DNA of 18,665 bases. Origin: Eubacteriaceae bacterium. Its GTDB lineage: Bacteria > Bacillota > Clostridia > Peptostreptococcales > Anaerovoracaceae. The stretch spans positions 1-18,665 of the forward strand of contig CABIWW010000024.1 in assembly GCA_902362435.1 (NCBI GenBank), read 5' to 3'. The position numbers and the translations under genes are program-made. The notes under the pieces are model-generated. The model was given only the letters and a program-made list of their open reading frames with translations. It ran no database searches and was not told where the DNA came from. Below, piece by piece: positions 1-6,623 of this stretch (its first letter is position 1; every line of letters starts with the position of its first letter).

Positions 1-44
1 TGATACTTGGCGGGAGACCGCCTGGGAAAGTAGGACGTTGCCGT
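1..44 (+). rRNA. rrf: 5S rRNA, 3' end (partial)
   Basis: The first bases carry the conserved 3' portion of bacterial 5S rRNA: the TTGGCGGGAGACCGCC hairpin, then GGGAAAGTAGGACGTTGCC. The gene begins to the left of the window. The exact 3' end, around 43-46, cannot be fixed because the pairing 5' strand is missing. A terminator follows immediately, as expected for the end of an rRNA operon. Confidence 0.87.
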
Positions 45-51
45 TTTGGTT

Positions 52-87
52 AAAAAAGAAGTTCACGAAAGTGAGCTTCTTTTTTTT
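52..87 (+). terminator. Rho-independent terminator of the rRNA operon
   Basis: An 11-bp stem (56-66 with 71-81, one G-U pair) closes a GAAA tetraloop and runs into a T8 tract. It starts about 10 bases after the 5S gene. Confidence 0.9.
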
Positions 88-208
88 GTGTAAAGCTTTA
101 CTTTTTTATGGATTTTCGCAGTTTTTTTAAAAATTAGCCTTCTTTTTAAAGTATTTTGCTTGATCTGAGGTAAGCGCCAAGAATTAGCAGCGGATATATC
201 TTTTATAT

Positions 209-224
209 GTTGCAAAACGGTAAC
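209..224. promoter_or_regulatory. Candidate activator site A (distal) of operon 1
   Basis: GTTGC-AAAACG-GTAAC, 9 of 10 matches to the inverted repeat GTTGC-N6-GCAAC. Its centre (216.5) is 162.5 bp upstream of the -24 GG of the promoter at 377-393. The equivalent site before operon 2 is 161.5 bp upstream. Protein binding is inferred from the repetition and geometry. Confidence 0.7.
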
Positions 225-227
225 GTC

Positions 228-243
228 GTTCCGTGCGCGCAAC
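228..243. promoter_or_regulatory. Candidate activator site B (distal) of operon 1
   Basis: GTTCC-GTGCGC-GCAAC, 9 of 10 matches to the same inverted repeat. Its centre is exactly 19 bp from site A. The distal pair of operon 2 has the same 19-bp spacing. Confidence 0.7.
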
Positions 244-307
244 AAATATTCAGAAAAGGCTAAATTTAGCCATTTTTTTATTGGTGTAGTTTTATAAAAT
301 AGAGCAG

Positions 308-323
308 GTTGCTTGGGGGCAAC
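308..323. promoter_or_regulatory. Candidate activator site C (proximal) of operon 1
   Basis: GTTGC-TTGGGG-GCAAC is a perfect inverted repeat and the best copy in the window. Its centre is 63.5 bp upstream of the -24 GG, about -88 from the expected transcription start, which is a normal enhancer distance for sigma-54 activators. Confidence 0.72.
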
Positions 324-376
324 GCTAAAAAGGCAGCAGAAAACAAAACTTTCTGTAAAAATCAACGTTTTTCAAG

Positions 377-393
377 TTGGCACGGCTTTTGCT
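377..393 (+). promoter_or_regulatory. Sigma-54 (RpoN) promoter P1 of operon 1
   Basis: TTGGCACGGCTTTTGCT matches the -24/-12 consensus TGGCAC-N5-TTGC(T/A) at every position, with the required 10 bases between GG (379-380) and GC (391-392). Transcription should start near 403-404, giving a leader of about 114 nt before the ATG at 518. The stretch 88-517 holds no convincing gene; its short open frames lack ribosome-binding sites and family features. It is a control region with three activator sites and this promoter. Confidence 0.88.
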
Positions 394-517
394 TTATATA
401 GTGGCATAAAAGATATTAAAGAAAAAGCAGATGGCAGTAAGCATTACTATTTAATTAATGCATCAATACTCGAGCAGTGCTTGCATGACCGAATGCAAAC
501 TTGATAAGGAGGATGAA

Positions 518-949
518 ATGGCAAAGATAGAACCCGAAAAGAGAGCTTCTCTTACAGAAGTAAAAAAAGGAAAAGATGTAACTGAATTAAAGTTCAAGAT
601 GTCGATCAACGGCGAAGATATGCATTATCCGGGGGAAATGATCTCAGGCTGCAAGCTTATGGAAAAGTGTATAGACTGCTGTACAGAACTCAGCAACATC
701 AGAGACAACGGAGACGGTGGACTGTTCGTTCATACAGAAGGAAACATACTCATGCCGGTACATATGCTTGATGCTGTAGAAATCATAGTATGGCTCATCA
801 AAGAAGGCAAATCTTCCAGAGTTTACGGATATGAGATGTACAAGACATCAGAATACAATCAGAAGACTGACCGTTCAGAAGTATTCGATGTTCCGGTACT
901 TACAGTTAAGGGCGATGTAGTATTTGTACTTCCTGAACTGAGAAAATAA
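518..949 (+). CDS. Hotdog-fold CoA-ester ammonia-lyase-like protein
   Basis: 143 residues. The start at 518 follows AAGGAGG at an ideal distance; an upstream in-frame ATG at 458 has no such site. The sequence resembles the small hotdog-fold enzymes that remove ammonia from beta-aminoacyl-CoA esters (3-aminobutyryl-CoA ammonia-lyase of lysine fermentation, beta-alanyl-CoA ammonia-lyase). Shared features, recalled from the family, are HYPG (36-39), a T-E-L segment with Glu57, GDGGLF (65-70) and a following P-V segment. Length fits the family (about 130-145). Compared with those relatives it lacks some usual residues after the P-V segment, so substrate or even reaction may differ; a thioesterase-like role is the main alternative. 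First gene of operon 1, 120 bp before the acylating aldehyde dehydrogenase, which implies a CoA thioester as shared intermediate. Expression should depend on sigma-54. Confidence 0.62.
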   Translation: MAKIEPEKRASLTEVKKGKDVTELKFKMSINGEDMHYPGEMISGCKLMEKCIDCCTELSNIRDNGDGGLFVHTEGNILMPVHMLDAVEIIVWLIKEGKSSRVYGYEMYKTSEYNQKTDRSEVFDVPVLTVKGDVVFVLPELRK

Positions 950-1007
950 AAAACAATACAGTAGAAACAACGCACAAAATTTCGAAAGCATACTAAAACG
1001 TTAAATG

Positions 1008-1033
1008 ATTACAAACGCATATATGCGTGTAAT
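1008..1033. repeat. Intercistronic palindrome
   Basis: A perfect 14-bp palindrome ACGCATATATGCGT (1015-1028) is flanked by ATTAC (1008-1012) and GTAAT (1029-1033), extending the dyad with a 2-base bulge. No T tract follows, so it is not a standard terminator. It could be an operator or an RNA processing/stability hairpin setting the ratio of the two proteins of operon 1. Confidence 0.55.
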
Positions 1034-1069
1034 ACAGTATAAAAGAGGATAATAATAGGAGGAAAGACA

Positions 1070-2437
1070 ATGTCAGAAACTATTAAACAGAAAATCGAAA
1101 GAGCAAGAAAAGCATTTGATGAGATTTCAGATTACACTCAGGAACAGGTTGACAAACTGATCTACGAAGCAGGAAAGATCATTTATCAGAACGCTGCTAA
1201 GCTAGCAGAAATGGCTGTAAATGAAACAGGTCTTGGCGATGTAAATGAAAAGATCTTAAAGAACGAAGAGACAGGTGCAGTTTTCTGGGAGTACCTGAAG
1301 GACAAGAAGTCAGTTGGTATCATCAATCCTGAACCGGATGAAGACGGACTGATCAAGGTTGCTCACCCTGTAGGCGTTATCGCAGCTATCACACCGGCTA
1401 CAAACCCTACTATCACTCCACTCGGAAACTTCATGCAGGCATTAAAGGGAAAGAACGCAATGATCGTTTCACCTGCTCCACGTGCACAGAAGACTTCATA
1501 TGAAAGCTGCATGCTCATCAGAGAAGCATTAGTTGCAAATGGTGCTCCTGCAGATCTGCTTCAGTGTCTGGAAGACGTTACTATTCAGAAGTCACAGGAA
1601 CTCATGGCAGAATGTGATCTGGTAGTTGCAACAGGAAGCATGGGTCTTACAAAGGCTGCATACTCAAGCGGAACTCCTGCATACGGCGTTGGCCCTGGAA
1701 ACACACCTGTAATCCTTGACAGAGGATATGACAAGAAAGCTGCTGCAGAAATGTCAGTAGAATCGATCGCAGGAGACAACGGAATGCTCTGCGACGGAGA
1801 CAATCTGCTCTTATACCCTGAAGATGAAGAAGCTGAAACATTTGCAGCTTTCAGAGAAGCAGGCATAGCTATCTTTGAAGACAAAGCAGATATCGATAAG
1901 TTCCGTACAACTATCTTTGGTGAAGACGGCGAACTCAGATCAGGATTAGTAGGTAAGCACGCTTACAAGATCGCTGATGCTGCAGGAATATCTCTTCCAA
2001 AGGATGCAACTATCATCGGGCTCAAGCTGGATGCAATAGGCAAGGCTGATATCCTCTGCAAGGAAATCATGTCACCTGTAGTTATCCTCAAGTCATATGA
2101 TACATTTGAAAACGCAGTTGCAATGGCAACTCAGAACATGGTAGAATGCGGCGGCGTAGGCCACACTGCAGGTCTGTTCACAAATGATATGGATCATATC
2201 CTTTACGCAGCAGAACGTATCCCGGTAAGCCGCGTTATCGTTAACCAGCCTTCACCTAATGCATGGGGACCTGCTAACAACGGTCTGGCACCGGCAGTAT
2301 CAGAAGGATGCGGAACATGGGGAAATAACATCATTTCCGAAAACGTTAACTATACTCACATGCTGAACATCTCAAGAGTAGCTCTTCCATTAGATGTAGA
2401 AGTTCCTACTCCGGCAGAAGTTTTCGCAGACAAATAA
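1070..2437 (+). CDS. CoA-acylating aldehyde dehydrogenase
   Basis: 455 residues; start supported by AGGAGG seven bases upstream. Aldehyde dehydrogenase superfamily, acylating branch (like the N-terminal half of AdhE, EutE/PduP and sulfoacetaldehyde dehydrogenase): aldehyde + CoA + NAD(P)+ <-> acyl-CoA + NAD(P)H. Visible landmarks are TNPTITP, the glycine-rich GVGPGNTPV, the nucleophile Cys241 in DNGMLC, CGGVGHTA and the C-terminal GCGTWG-N-SEN segment. Two positions differ from the AdhE-type pattern I know: Cys241 is followed by DGDN where ASEQ is usual, and SPAPRA replaces SPHPRA. These suggest a non-acetaldehyde substrate. Length matches single-domain acylating enzymes; there is no fused alcohol dehydrogenase domain, and a separate iron alcohol dehydrogenase lies in operon 2. 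Partner of the ammonia-lyase-like gene. Confidence 0.85.
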   Translation: MSETIKQKIERARKAFDEISDYTQEQVDKLIYEAGKIIYQNAAKLAEMAVNETGLGDVNEKILKNEETGAVFWEYLKDKKSVGIINPEPDEDGLIKVAHPVGVIAAITPATNPTITPLGNFMQALKGKNAMIVSPAPRAQKTSYESCMLIREALVANGAPADLLQCLEDVTIQKSQELMAECDLVVATGSMGLTKAAYSSGTPAYGVGPGNTPVILDRGYDKKAAAEMSVESIAGDNGMLCDGDNLLLYPEDEEAETFAAFREAGIAIFEDKADIDKFRTTIFGEDGELRSGLVGKHAYKIADAAGISLPKDATIIGLKLDAIGKADILCKEIMSPVVILKSYDTFENAVAMATQNMVECGGVGHTAGLFTNDMDHILYAAERIPVSRVIVNQPSPNAWGPANNGLAPAVSEGCGTWGNNIISENVNYTHMLNISRVALPLDVEVPTPAEVFADK

Positions 2438-2559
2438 AAACGAACAGGCGCAAGCTACTTTTTTAGCTGTACTTATAGCGCGAAGTGCAGCAGATATATT
2501 CAGTCATAAAATAAATACAAAGTAATTTCAACAAACAAACAATACTCCTTTTTAATACT

Positions 2560-2599
2560 TATAGTCCGCAATTATCAATCTCAGTAATTGCGGACTATA
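2560..2599. repeat. Large inverted repeat before the 101-residue gene
   Basis: TATAGTCCGCAATTA (2560-2574) and its exact complement (2585-2599) enclose a 10-base loop: a perfect 15-bp stem. It could end operon 1 transcripts, but there is no T tract on either side (TTCTATAAT follows). An operator or attenuator for the downstream gene is possible. A TATAAT at 2604-2609 may be a -10 element, though no good -35 is present. Confidence 0.6.
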
Positions 2600-2636
2600 G
2601 TTCTATAATAAATCATGTGAGAAACGGAGAAAAAAG

Positions 2637-2942
2637 ATGAAAGAACAACTGATATCAAAGATAAAGACGATAGCAGAAAGCGAAAAATTCAAGCAGGATG
2701 CATTTTTCCTGTGCGGAGCAGCGACAGGTCATCCTAACCAGGAACTGCTGGATGCATGCGAGGCATATCTGAAGACAGCTGAAAGCGGAGAAAAAAACGA
2801 CGATGTGGTTGACAGGCTCATCGTTGAGCTTGAAAAGGTCATCGCAGCAGGGGGTGAGACCAGAGGATCCAACAGTATCGAAGTAAACAGTGAATATATA
2901 AATGATATACTCAGCAGCAGAGATGCGCTGTTAAACGGATAG
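2637..2942 (+). CDS. Hypothetical protein, 101 residues
   Basis: I do not recognise a family. GGAG lies seven bases before the ATG. The protein is soluble, mostly helical by composition and acidic, with no membrane segment or signal peptide. The N-terminal half contains FFLCGAATGHPN, which has a Cys followed by small residues; the C-terminal half is a probable amphipathic helix. It is a one-gene unit between a strong inverted repeat upstream and a terminator just downstream, placed between operon 1 and the activator gene. Codon use resembles the neighbours, so it is probably a real resident gene. Confidence 0.65.
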   Translation: MKEQLISKIKTIAESEKFKQDAFFLCGAATGHPNQELLDACEAYLKTAESGEKNDDVVDRLIVELEKVIAAGGETRGSNSIEVNSEYINDILSSRDALLNG

Positions 2943-2950
2943 AGATTTGC

Positions 2951-2987
2951 AAAGCGGCAGATATTCGGGTAGTTCTGCTGCTTTTTT
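2951..2987 (+). terminator. Terminator after the 101-residue gene
   Basis: AAGCGGCAGA pairs with TCTGCTGCTT (one G-U pair) and runs into T6 at 2982-2987, nine bases after the stop codon. Confidence 0.8.
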
Positions 2988-3018
2988 GTATATAGATGGC
3001 AAATACGTGATAAATATA

Positions 3019-3027
3019 TGATATAAT
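3019..3027 (+). promoter_or_regulatory. Probable housekeeping promoter of the activator gene
   Basis: TGATATAAT is an extended -10 element (TGN-TATAAT); no good -35 is visible. It lies about 65 bp before the ATG at 3093. The activator would thus be made constitutively while its targets use sigma-54. A second TATAAT lies at 3029-3034. Confidence 0.5.
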
Positions 3028-3092
3028 GTATAATTATAAGAATATTGCATCGATTACAGAAGGGGTGGATAGGAACAGCACAGGAGGACCAA

Positions 3093-4511
3093 ATGAAATA
3101 CAGCGAATTTATCAGAGAAAACTATGAAATGCTTCTGGGTATTGTGGATCACATGCATATAGGTGTCTGGATCACGGATGGAGAAGGTCAGGTGCTGATG
3201 GTGAACAATGAATCAGTGAAGACCGGCGGGCTGAAACGTGACGAGGTCATAGGAAGGAATATGCGAGAGCTTATAGAAATGGGATATATAATGGAATCGT
3301 CAGCGCTGAAAGCGATCTCCAGCAAACGTGAGGAATCCGTAGTGGAGGAAATGGGAGAAGGCGGTTACTGCCTGACTACGAGTCTGCCCGTGATATGCGA
3401 TGGCGAGCTTGACCTTACAGTCTGTATCGAGCGGGATATAAGTGAAGTCGTAGAGCTAAGGAATGCACTGCAGGATCAGAAGGATGTTACCGCAAAGATC
3501 AGAGAGCAGCTGCATCAGGCTCATATAGACGTCGATCAGTACGAAGGCAGGATGATAGCCAACAGCTATAAGATGATAAGAGTAAAGGAAACGGCAGCGC
3601 ATATAGGCAGTCTGGATGCGACAGCAATAATCCTGGGCGAGTCAGGAGCCGGAAAAGAAATGGTTGCTGAACTGATATACGAGTCCAGTCAGCGAATCGA
3701 TGAGCCGTTCATAAAGGTCAACTGTGCTGCGATACCTGAATCACTGATAGAATCAGAACTGTTTGGATACGAAGGAGGAGCTTTTACAGGAGCAAAGAGC
3801 AGTGGCCAGAAAGGAATGTTTGAAGAAGCCGACGGCGGAACGATATTTCTGGATGAAATCGGAGAGCTTCCTCTGTCTATGCAGTCGAAGCTGCTTCGCG
3901 TACTCGAGAACGGAGAAATAAGGAGAGTAGGAGCGACTGAATCGAAAACTGTAGACGTAAGGATCATCGCGGCAACAAACAGAAATCTCAAGAAAGAAGT
4001 AGAAGCCGGGAAATTCCGTGGTGACCTTTACTACAGGCTCATGGTCCTCCCGATAGTGATACCGCCTCTCAGAGAGCGAAAAGAGGACATAATACCGCTT
4101 GCAAAGCTGTTTTTACAAAAATTCAATGAGAAATATCATCTTGAAAAGGATCTGTCAGAAAGTGCATTGAATGAGCTTAATGCGTATAACTGGCCGGGAA
4201 ATGTTCGTGAACTCAGGAATATGATAGAACGCCTTGTCGTGGGCGGCGAGGGCGATATGATAAGCGGTTTCCAGGTAAAGCTGTGCATAATGGGCGTACA
4301 GGACGGCGAAGAGCGAACGTCAGCCCTTTACATGGGAAGTGGTACGCTGGATGAGCTGATGTATAATTACGAAAAACAGATAATACTGGAAGTGATGGAA
4401 AAGTGCGGAACTATTTCAGCGACTGCAGCAAGGCTTGGTGTCAATAAGTCCACCATTTCAAGAAAAGTAAAGGCATATAAGGCAAAAGATGCATCAGGCG
4501 GAGCGATATAG
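3093..4511 (+). CDS. PAS-domain sigma-54-dependent transcription activator
   Basis: 472 residues from the ATG at 3093, chosen because CAGGAGG precedes it at the right distance; an upstream in-frame ATG at 3045 has none. Order: PAS sensor (about 10-120), coiled-coil linker (about 125-160), AAA+ sigma-54 interaction domain (about 165-400) and C-terminal Fis-type helix-turn-helix (about 439-459, ending STISRKV). The AAA+ domain is complete: Walker A GESGAGKE (182-189), the sigma-54-contacting GAFTGA loop (229-234), Walker B with D254-E255 and the arginine-rich segment after it. It should therefore remodel closed sigma-54 complexes. There is no phosphorylated receiver domain, so the PAS domain probably senses a small ligand directly. 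It lies between two operons with sigma-54 promoters and matching upstream repeats and is the obvious regulator of both. It resembles activators of amino-acid fermentation operons in Clostridia. Confidence 0.93.
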   Translation: MKYSEFIRENYEMLLGIVDHMHIGVWITDGEGQVLMVNNESVKTGGLKRDEVIGRNMRELIEMGYIMESSALKAISSKREESVVEEMGEGGYCLTTSLPVICDGELDLTVCIERDISEVVELRNALQDQKDVTAKIREQLHQAHIDVDQYEGRMIANSYKMIRVKETAAHIGSLDATAIILGESGAGKEMVAELIYESSQRIDEPFIKVNCAAIPESLIESELFGYEGGAFTGAKSSGQKGMFEEADGGTIFLDEIGELPLSMQSKLLRVLENGEIRRVGATESKTVDVRIIAATNRNLKKEVEAGKFRGDLYYRLMVLPIVIPPLRERKEDIIPLAKLFLQKFNEKYHLEKDLSESALNELNAYNWPGNVRELRNMIERLVVGGEGDMISGFQVKLCIMGVQDGEERTSALYMGSGTLDELMYNYEKQIILEVMEKCGTISATAARLGVNKSTISRKVKAYKAKDASGGAI

Positions 4512-4521
4512 TAATAAATGT

Positions 4522-4537
4522 GTTCCAAAATGGAAAC
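4522..4537. promoter_or_regulatory. Candidate activator site A' (distal) of operon 2
   Basis: GTTCC-AAAATG-GAAAC, 8 of 10 matches to GTTGC-N6-GCAAC. Its centre (4529.5) is 161.5 bp upstream of the -24 GG of P2, within 1 bp of site A relative to P1. It starts 10 bases after the activator stop codon. Confidence 0.62.
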
Positions 4538-4540
4538 ATC

Positions 4541-4556
4541 GTTGCTGCAGCGCAAA
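4541..4556. promoter_or_regulatory. Candidate activator site B' (distal) of operon 2
   Basis: GTTGC-TGCAGC-GCAAA, 9 of 10 matches. Its centre is 19 bp from A', as in operon 1, and 142.5 bp upstream of the P2 -24 GG (143.5 in operon 1). Confidence 0.67.
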
Positions 4557-4618
4557 CTTTGTAGAAAATTCAGTAAATTCAACGTTTTGACGACGCGAAA
4601 AAAACAGAATATTAGGTG

Positions 4619-4660
4619 AAAAGCACCATTGTTCCCGAACTGCAACAGTGGTGCTTTTGT
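4619..4660 (+). terminator. Terminator of the activator gene
   Basis: A 15-bp stem (4619-4633 with 4644-4658, one G-U pair) whose 3' arm ends in TTTT. It lies about 107 bp after the activator stop codon and insulates operon 2 from read-through. The candidate activator site at 4631-4646 covers its loop. Confidence 0.82.
4631..4646. promoter_or_regulatory. Candidate activator site C' (proximal) of operon 2
   Basis: GTTCC-CGAACT-GCAAC, 9 of 10 matches. Its centre (4638.5) is 52.5 bp upstream of the P2 -24 GG, 11 bp closer than site C is to P1, which is about one helical turn. It is embedded in the loop and inner stem of the activator terminator. Confidence 0.67.
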
Positions 4661-4689
4661 AATACGTTGAAAAATCAAAGAATACGGGT

Positions 4690-4705
4690 TGGCATGATTC
4701 ATGCA
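4690..4705 (+). promoter_or_regulatory. Sigma-54 (RpoN) promoter P2 of operon 2
   Basis: TGGCATGATTCATGCA has invariant GG (4691-4692) and GC (4703-4704) separated by exactly 10 bases, with TTGGCA fitting the -24 box. Start expected near 4715-4716, giving a leader of about 100 nt. The interval 4512-4816 has no gene; it contains three activator sites, the activator terminator, this promoter and a short leader hairpin (CGTGCG/CGCACG). Confidence 0.85.
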
Positions 4706-4816
4706 ATAAATATATGTGCAATTACTTATTTAGATCAGTTTTTAGGCTGGCGTGCGATTCGAGAAATACATAACGCACGGCTTAAAGAGAGAGGAAAGTA
4801 GAGGTGGTGAAACTTT

Positions 4817-6268
4817 ATGGATTTAAAGGAATTATGGAGCGGCATCGACTGGCTGATCATAGCACTGTACTTTGCAGGTATACTGTTTGTAGGCGTCAGC
4901 ATGAGAAAACGCGCAGGAAAAAGTGTTAAAAGTTTCTATGTTGCATCCAGAAAACTTACAGTGCCTATTCTTATCGGCGTAGGTGCTGCAGGCTGGTATG
5001 ATTCATGGACTATCGTAGGTCTGGCAGAATGCGGCTGGACAATGGGTATTTCCGTAATACTGGTATTCGTTATTCCGGAAGCTATTTTAAGACTTCCGCT
5101 GGCCACGATCATAGGGCCACATGTAAGGGACAAGATTCCTGATTGGGTAGTTACGGTACCGGACATGATGAAATATCTGTACAGCGGAAAAATCAAGCTT
5201 ATATCGGCTGTAACTTATATCGCAAACCTTTTATACGACTCGGCGCTGCTCTTTGCAATAGCAGAAGTACTGAAACTCGTTTCAGGAATGTCGATGATCG
5301 TATCACTGGTAGTAGCAGGAGCGGTAATCGCTATATACACTGCACTTTCAGGTCTCTGGGGACTGGCAGTTACAGACCTGATCCAGTTTGCTATCATGAC
5401 GGTAGCAGTAGGATCGCTGATGGTCGGTATAATCGTAAAATACGACGGACTGCCGGCTATCTGGGATAATGTAAGAGCAGTTGATCCTGATCTCCTCACA
5501 CCGACAGGAAAGCTGAGTGTATGGGAGTCAGTAGCATGGGCTATCTCAGCATGTGCGATGTACTGCGAGGCAGCATGTTACCAGAGGTTCGGATCTGCTC
5601 GATCCGGTGACGATATCAAAACTGCATATTCCATCATGCTGGCAATGGGCGTAACGTTCAGTACAGCTATGGTAATCGCAGGAATGGCAGCACTGGCATT
5701 CTTCGGAGATGCAGGTTCACCGTCAGCAGGATTCTGGTCGATGGTATTCACAGTTCTCCCTGTAGGATTCAGAGGACTGTTTGTAGCAGCATTATGTGCA
5801 GCAGTAATGTCAACGGTATCTTCAGACTGGCTGCTCTTCTCGACATGTGCTGTGAATGATATTTACAGAGGATTTATCAATAAAGGACTTTCGGAAAAGA
5901 AGACTCTGTTCGGCATGAGAATAATGGTAGGAGTATTCGGAGCACTGTGCGTAGTTGGAACGATATTCTGGGCAGACGGAATAGCAAACGCATGGTACTA
6001 TCTCGGAGGATTCCTGTTCTCGATGTTCTTCATTCCGATCGTTGCAGGTCTGTTCTACAAGAAGAAGACCACACCGGCAGCAATGGTATGTATAATATAC
6101 TCTGCTATAATGTATGTGGTTTGGGAGTTCGTTCTCGGATGCCCTTGGGAACTGCCTACAAGTATCGTAGTATCAGTATCCGGTGCTATCCTGTACTTCA
6201 TAATATGTAATGCTACATATAAGAAGGACGGCGGATCGCTGGAGAGCAATTCAGTATCGGAGGTGTAA
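4817..6268 (+). CDS. Sodium:solute symporter (SSS family)
   Basis: 483 residues, start supported by AGAGGTGGTG eight bases upstream. Very hydrophobic with about 13 predicted membrane helices and short charged loops, the usual size and layout of the SSS (LeuT-fold) family that drives uptake with Na+. The first helix is followed by SMRKRAGKS and a segment ending FYVASRKL, typical of SSS members after helix 1. The later AVMSTVSSDWLLFS segment matches the family core where Na+-ligating Ser/Thr lie. First gene of operon 2, directly behind sigma-54 promoter P2 and two bases before a small membrane protein gene. It probably imports the substrate of the pathway; sequence alone does not say which solute. 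Confidence 0.88.
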   Translation: MDLKELWSGIDWLIIALYFAGILFVGVSMRKRAGKSVKSFYVASRKLTVPILIGVGAAGWYDSWTIVGLAECGWTMGISVILVFVIPEAILRLPLATIIGPHVRDKIPDWVVTVPDMMKYLYSGKIKLISAVTYIANLLYDSALLFAIAEVLKLVSGMSMIVSLVVAGAVIAIYTALSGLWGLAVTDLIQFAIMTVAVGSLMVGIIVKYDGLPAIWDNVRAVDPDLLTPTGKLSVWESVAWAISACAMYCEAACYQRFGSARSGDDIKTAYSIMLAMGVTFSTAMVIAGMAALAFFGDAGSPSAGFWSMVFTVLPVGFRGLFVAALCAAVMSTVSSDWLLFSTCAVNDIYRGFINKGLSEKKTLFGMRIMVGVFGALCVVGTIFWADGIANAWYYLGGFLFSMFFIPIVAGLFYKKKTTPAAMVCIIYSAIMYVVWEFVLGCPWELPTSIVVSVSGAILYFIICNATYKKDGGSLESNSVSEV

Positions 6269-6270
6269 AG

Positions 6271-6492
6271 ATGAAGGAGAAAAAAACAAATAAAGCTGCA
6301 GTGATATCGCTTATAATATTGTTTGTACTCAGTGCGATCTACCTTATCACACCGATGATCGGCGGATACAACTGGTATGGATGGATCCTCGCGATACTTA
6401 ATCTGATCGCAGGACCTGCAGTACTGATCGCTTATCTTCTCGAAGTGCGCAAAGGCATATTCCGTGACGACAGCGAGGAGGCAGAGGAATAA
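6271..6492 (+). CDS. Small two-helix membrane protein, probable symporter partner
   Basis: 73 residues with two membrane helices (about 10-30 and 36-60), a lysine-rich start and an acidic end. The start lies two bases after the symporter stop codon, and its ribosome-binding site GGAGG overlaps the end of that gene, so translation is probably coupled. Several SSS transporters have a small accessory membrane protein encoded next door (for example YhdT with PanF, or the DUF4212 type). Whether this belongs to a named family cannot be decided here. Proposed role: subunit stabilising or tuning the transporter. Confidence 0.75.
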   Translation: MKEKKTNKAAVISLIILFVLSAIYLITPMIGGYNWYGWILAILNLIAGPAVLIAYLLEVRKGIFRDDSEEAEE

Positions 6493-6623
6493 AGGGCTGA
6501 AATATTTGACAGTTATTATCTGTATGAGCGGTGGGAGGGTCGTGCGGGGCGCTACCTGCCGCTCAGGCAGCCATTGTGTATGCTGGATATGAACAGCAGA
6601 AATATCATAGGGAGGCCATACTT

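Noticed and set aside
402..416. TGGCATAAAAGATAT resembling the nifJ -24 box
   Set aside because: There is no GC at the -12 position, and it lies at the start site expected from the complete promoter at 377-393.
63..504. Short open frames on both strands before the first gene
   Set aside because: They overlap the rRNA terminator and control region, have no ribosome-binding sites and no recognisable features.
6506..6534. TTGACA at 6506-6511 as an internal promoter of operon 2
   Set aside because: No -10 element is found at 16-18 bases; the sequence there is GC-rich.
6531..6623. Upstream extension of the 218-residue protein
   Set aside because: The ATG at 6531 has a poorer ribosome-binding context than the GGGAGG-preceded ATG at 6624, and the extra segment looks untranslated (GC-rich hairpins).
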